Source of the DNA: Klebsiella pneumoniae | Lineage (GTDB): Bacteria > Pseudomonadota > Gammaproteobacteria > Enterobacterales > Enterobacteriaceae | NCBI RefSeq assembly: GCF_000742135.1 | Contig: NZ_KN046818.1 | Coordinates: 2,338,600-2,402,599, forward strand | Direction of reading: 5' to 3' | Length of the DNA stretch: 64,000 bases | Shown here: positions 61,248 through 64,000 of the stretch, in pieces | Layout of the letters: every line of letters starts with the position of its first letter | How positions within the stretch are numbered: the first letter of the stretch is position 1 | Translations under genes and position numbers: made by a program | Notes under the pieces: model-generated | Database searches by the model: none | Told to the model about the DNA's origin: nothing | The model's input: the letters and a program-made list of their open reading frames with translations, nothing else

Positions 61248-61332
61248 CCGAGGGGTGTCCCGTGAGGGCTGAGATGGCGCAAGCCGAACCCTTTGAACCT
61301 GATCTGGGTCATGCCAGCGAAGGGACGGGTCG
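61248..61332 (+). promoter_or_regulatory. TPP riboswitch (THI element)
   Basis: The conserved elements are all present in order: GGGGTG, GGCTGAGATGG, AACCCTTTGAACCTGATCTG, GGTCATGCCAGCGAAGGGA. Thiamine pyrophosphate binding would close the downstream operon. It lies about 80 bp ahead of tenA. Confidence 0.95.
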
Positions 61333-61410
61333 GCAATTTTGCCAGCATTACCGCCATTGCCTGTTCACACCCCTGCACGCCCGGATCTCCCCTGAATAAA
61401 TGGAGGTCCT

Positions 61411-62106
61411 GTGATCGTTCCCGCTTTTAGCCAAGGTCTTTACGGCCGTTTACGCCAGCTGGCCGCCGCTGACTGGCAGCGCTATGTGGCGCATCCTTTC
61501 GTCCAGCAACTTGCCGATGGGACGCTGGCGGAAAACGCCTTTCGTCGCTATCTGACCCAGGATTATCTGTTTCTGATTCACTTTGCCCGCAGCTACGCGC
61601 TGCTGGTGAGTAAACTGCGCGCGCTGCCGGAGATGCGGGCCGCGGCCGCCTCGATGAATGCCATCCTCAACGAACTGCCGCTGCACGTCGGCTACTGTGC
61701 CCAGTGGGGGATTAGCGAACCGGAGATGGCCGCCCAACCTGAAGCCCCCGAAACCCTCAACTATACCCGCTATGTGCTGGATATTGGCCACTCGGGTGAC
61801 GCGCTGGATCTGCTGGTCGCCCTGATGCCCTGCGTCGCGGGCTACGCCGAAATCGGTCTCGGCCTGCTGCAGCATCCCGCCACCCGACTGGACGATAACC
61901 CCTACGCCTCATGGATCCGCAACTATGGCGATGAAGGCTATCTGCAGGGCGTCAGCGCCGCGCTGGCGCTGTTGGAAACGGTGTGGCAGCAGCGCGGGAG
62001 CGAGGCGCGAATCACTGAGCTGAGCGAGATTTTCACCACCGCCACCCGCCTTGAGGCGCAGTTCTGGCAGATGGGCCTCAACGCCGCGGCGGAGACTCGG
62101 GCGTGA
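61411..62106 (+). CDS. tenA: Thiaminase II / aminopyrimidine aminohydrolase
   Basis: This 231-residue TenA-family helical enzyme contains RYLTQDYLFLIHFARSYALL, NELPLHVGYCAQWGIS and LMPCVAGYAEIGLGLL. The Cys in LMPC is the catalytic one, placing it in the Cys-type TenA class. It hydrolyses aminomethyl-pyrimidine to hydroxymethylpyrimidine (HMP), salvaging broken thiamine. The start is GTG with GGAGG four bases upstream. It is the first gene after the TPP riboswitch and overlaps thiZ by 4 bp. Confidence 0.93.
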   Translation: MIVPAFSQGLYGRLRQLAAADWQRYVAHPFVQQLADGTLAENAFRRYLTQDYLFLIHFARSYALLVSKLRALPEMRAAAASMNAILNELPLHVGYCAQWGISEPEMAAQPEAPETLNYTRYVLDIGHSGDALDLLVALMPCVAGYAEIGLGLLQHPATRLDDNPYASWIRNYGDEGYLQGVSAALALLETVWQQRGSEARITELSEIFTTATRLEAQFWQMGLNAAAETRA

Positions 62107-62831
62107 CGGCGCCGGGTATCGAGGTCCGTGGCCTGAGCCTGCATGTCGGCGACCGTCGGCTGTTCGACAACCTGTCGTTTACGGTCCCCGGCGGGCAGTG
62201 GGTGTCGCTGCTCGGCGCCAGCGGCGCCGGCAAAACCAGCCTGCTGCGGGTGATGGCCGGTCTGGCGCCCGCCACCCGCGGAGAAGTGGTCGCCAGCGAT
62301 GGGCAACCGATTCAGGGCCGTCTGGCGTGGATGGGGCAGAAAGATCTGCTCTACCCCTGGCTGAGCGTTAGGGACAACGTCGCCCTCGGCGCGCGGCTGC
62401 GCGGTGAAAAAGTCGATCGTGCCCGGGTCGCCGCTCTGCTTGAACAGGTTGAGCTTTCATCCTGCGCCGACGCCCGCCCGGCGACTCTCTCCGGCGGCAT
62501 GCGTCAGCGCGCCGCGCTGGCGCGCACGCTGTATGAGGATCGCCCCATCGTGCTGATGGATGAGCCTTTCTCGGCGCTGGATACCCTCACCCGTACGCGC
62601 ATTCAGACCCTGGCGGCCACCCTGCTGGCCGGTCGCACGGTGGTGCTTATCACCCACGATCCGCAGGAGGCCTGCCGGTTGAGCCACCGCCTGCTGGTCC
62701 TCTCGGCGGCCGACGGCGACATTGATGATAGCCATCACCTCGCCGGCACACCTCCGCGCGCGCCGGACGCGCCCGATCTCCTGATCGGCCAGGCCGCCCT
62801 GCTGCAGCAGCTGATGAGGGCCCAACCATGA
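62103..62831 (+). CDS. thiZ: ABC transporter ATPase, thiamine precursor uptake
   Basis: This 242-residue ATPase has Walker A LGASGAGKTSLLRV, signature TLSGGMRQRAALART, Walker B IVLMDEPFSALDTLTR and the His switch VLITHDPQEA. It energises the ThiXYZ importer of formylaminopyrimidine-type precursors. It overlaps the end of tenA and the start of thiX by 4 bp each (ATGA), so expression is coupled. Confidence 0.87.
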   Translation: MTAPGIEVRGLSLHVGDRRLFDNLSFTVPGGQWVSLLGASGAGKTSLLRVMAGLAPATRGEVVASDGQPIQGRLAWMGQKDLLYPWLSVRDNVALGARLRGEKVDRARVAALLEQVELSSCADARPATLSGGMRQRAALARTLYEDRPIVLMDEPFSALDTLTRTRIQTLAATLLAGRTVVLITHDPQEACRLSHRLLVLSAADGDIDDSHHLAGTPPRAPDAPDLLIGQAALLQQLMRAQP

Positions 62832-63568
62832 CTGGACGTCTCTGGCGCGGCGGCATGGTATTCGGCGGGCTGATGCTCCTCTGGGGTCTGGCCAGCCGCA
62901 GCGGCATTCCCCATTTTCTTTTACCGTCCCCGATGGCGGTCGCCGAGGCGCTATGGGTTAATCGCGCCTATCTCGGCTGGCATACGCTTATCACGCTCAG
63001 TGAGATCCTGAGCGGCCTGGCGCTGGGCGTGACGCTCGGCGTCACCCTGGCGCTGGGCATGATCCTCTCCCCCCGTCTGCAGCGCTGGCTGATGCCGCTG
63101 GTGCTCACCAGTCAGGCGATCCCGGTCTTTGCCCTCGCCCCGCTGCTGGTGCTGTGGCTGGGCTTTGGCATGAGCGCCAAAGTGGCGATGGCGGTGCTGG
63201 TGATTTTCTTTCCGGTGACTTCCGCCTTCTTTGATGGCTTGCGGCGGGTCAACCAGGAGTATCTCGATCTGGCGCGCAGCATGAATGCCTCCTTCGGCGC
63301 TCAACTGCGACATGTCCGCCTGATGGCCGCCCTGCCGGCGCTGGGCTCTGGCCTGCGCATGGCGGCGGCGGTGGCGCCCATTGGCGCGATCATCGGCGAA
63401 TGGGTCGGCTCCGCCGAGGGGCTGGGCTACGTCATGCTCAACGCCAATGCGCGACTGCAAACCGATATCTGCTTCGCCGCGCTGTTTATTTTAGTACTAC
63501 TGACCCTCCTGCTGTGGCTGGCGGTAGATACCCTGCTACACCGGCTGATCGACTGGTCGCCGGAATAA
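62828..63568 (+). CDS. thiX: ABC transporter permease, thiamine precursor uptake
   Basis: This 246-residue permease of the SsuC/TauC type has five to six helices. The EAA loop is LARSMNASFGAQLRHVRLMAALPAL, with GLALGVTLGVTLALGMIL before it and APIGAIIGEWVGSAEGLGYVM after. It pairs with thiZ upstream and thiY downstream. Confidence 0.87.
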   Translation: MTGRLWRGGMVFGGLMLLWGLASRSGIPHFLLPSPMAVAEALWVNRAYLGWHTLITLSEILSGLALGVTLGVTLALGMILSPRLQRWLMPLVLTSQAIPVFALAPLLVLWLGFGMSAKVAMAVLVIFFPVTSAFFDGLRRVNQEYLDLARSMNASFGAQLRHVRLMAALPALGSGLRMAAAVAPIGAIIGEWVGSAEGLGYVMLNANARLQTDICFAALFILVLLTLLLWLAVDTLLHRLIDWSPE

Positions 63569-63592
63569 GAATGACGTAATAAAGGAAAACAG

Positions 63593-64000
63593 ATGAAAAA
63601 GTCGCTATTCGCCGGGGCAACCTTGACGGCCCTGTTCAGCGGCCACGCGCTGGCCAATGAACCGCTGACGCTGGTGCTGGACTGGTACATTAATCCCGAC
63701 CATGCGCCGATTATGGTGGCCGAGCAGATCGGCGCCTTTAAGGCCCAGGGGCTGGACGTCAGGATTATCCCCCCTTCCGATCCCGCGCTGCCTCCGCGCA
63801 TGGTGGCCGCCCGTCAAGCCGATCTGGCCATCACCTACCAGCCGCAGGTGCACTTCTTTGCTGACGAAGGGTTACCGCTGGTGCGTGTAGGGACTCTGAT
63901 TAATTCGCCGCTGAATACGGTTATCGCCCTGGATAAGCAGATCAAAACCCCGGCAGATCTACAAGGCAAGAAGGTGGGCTACTCGGTCAGCGGCATTGAG
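63593..64000 (+). CDS. thiY: ABC transporter substrate-binding protein, thiamine precursor (partial)
   Basis: The first 136 codons of a periplasmic binding protein of the NMT1/THI5 family. It has a signal peptide MKKSLFAGATLTALFSGHALA, then LTLVLDWYINPDHAPIMVAE, the HMP-phosphate-type substrate motif, and LAITYQPQVHFFADEGLPLV. AAAGGA lies upstream of the ATG. It continues beyond the right edge. Ligand: formylaminopyrimidine or a similar pyrimidine, by family. Confidence 0.9.
   Translation, partial: MKKSLFAGATLTALFSGHALANEPLTLVLDWYINPDHAPIMVAEQIGAFKAQGLDVRIIPPSDPALPPRMVAARQADLAITYQPQVHFFADEGLPLVRVGTLINSPLNTVIALDKQIKTPADLQGKKVGYSVSGIE

Overview
The window is chromosomal DNA from an enterobacterium, almost certainly the Klebsiella pneumoniae complex. 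The reasons are high GC with enterobacterial codon use, E. coli-like families throughout, and both parts of the purine/allantoin nitrogen-salvage system known as hpx in K. pneumoniae (hpxFGHIJK, hpxU, hpxWXYZ, and later hpxSAB, hpxC, guaD). A 28-bp match to the E. coli dif site at 5717-5744 places the window at the replication terminus.

Layout. 1-4.9 kb: an uncharacterised sugar-phosphate locus with an AlsE-like epimerase (cut by the window edge), a DeoC-type aldolase, an FGGY kinase and two DeoR regulators. 5.0-11 kb: a decayed zone around dif, with an AraC fragment, two broken aldo/keto reductases, a gluconolactonase-like tail and a headless LacI regulator, plus one intact aldo/keto reductase and its divergent LysR. 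11-23.9 kb: transporters and redox enzymes. These include a frameshifted oxalate/formate-type antiporter, a TetR / haem-oxygenase-like enzyme / EamA exporter module with a 17-bp palindromic operator, an MFS carrier facing a frameshifted FAD/NAD(P) protein, an OYE-type flavin oxidoreductase, a coiled-coil lipoprotein, and a LysR / nitronate monooxygenase pair.

23.9-34 kb: the allantoate part of hpx, made of an ABC importer, aminotransferase and amidohydrolase read leftwards, the RpiR repressor hpxU, and the oxamate amidohydrolase group hpxWXYZ read rightwards. I find good sigma-54 promoter matches ahead of hpxF and hpxW and NtrC-like sites upstream of hpxF, which fits nitrogen control. 34-49 kb: an accessory stretch. 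It starts with a second asd gene and an HxlR / EmrAB-type pump / FabF-type synthase group. It then turns patchy, with lower-GC genes, several truncated genes and at least five copies of a short dispersed repeat between 41.2 and 47.1 kb. 49.3-54.8 kb: the allantoin/guanine part of hpx (hpxB, hpxA, hpxS leftwards; hpxC and guaD rightwards) with tandem GTATAC operators, a NAC-type site and a sigma-54 promoter for guaD.

54.9-64 kb: a PAS-GGDEF diguanylate cyclase, a LacI regulator with a sugar epimerase and a Gfo/Idh/MocA dehydrogenase, a DUF4056 secreted protein, and a TPP-riboswitch-controlled operon tenA-thiZ-thiX-thiY that runs off the right edge. The two hpx blocks work as one pathway: guanine to xanthine (GuaD), allantoin uptake (HpxC), racemisation and ring opening to allantoate (HpxA, HpxB), then allantoate breakdown (HpxK, HpxJ) and oxamate hydrolysis (HpxW). 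Gene names for hpx rest on recalled literature plus family and gene-order match. No database search was run.
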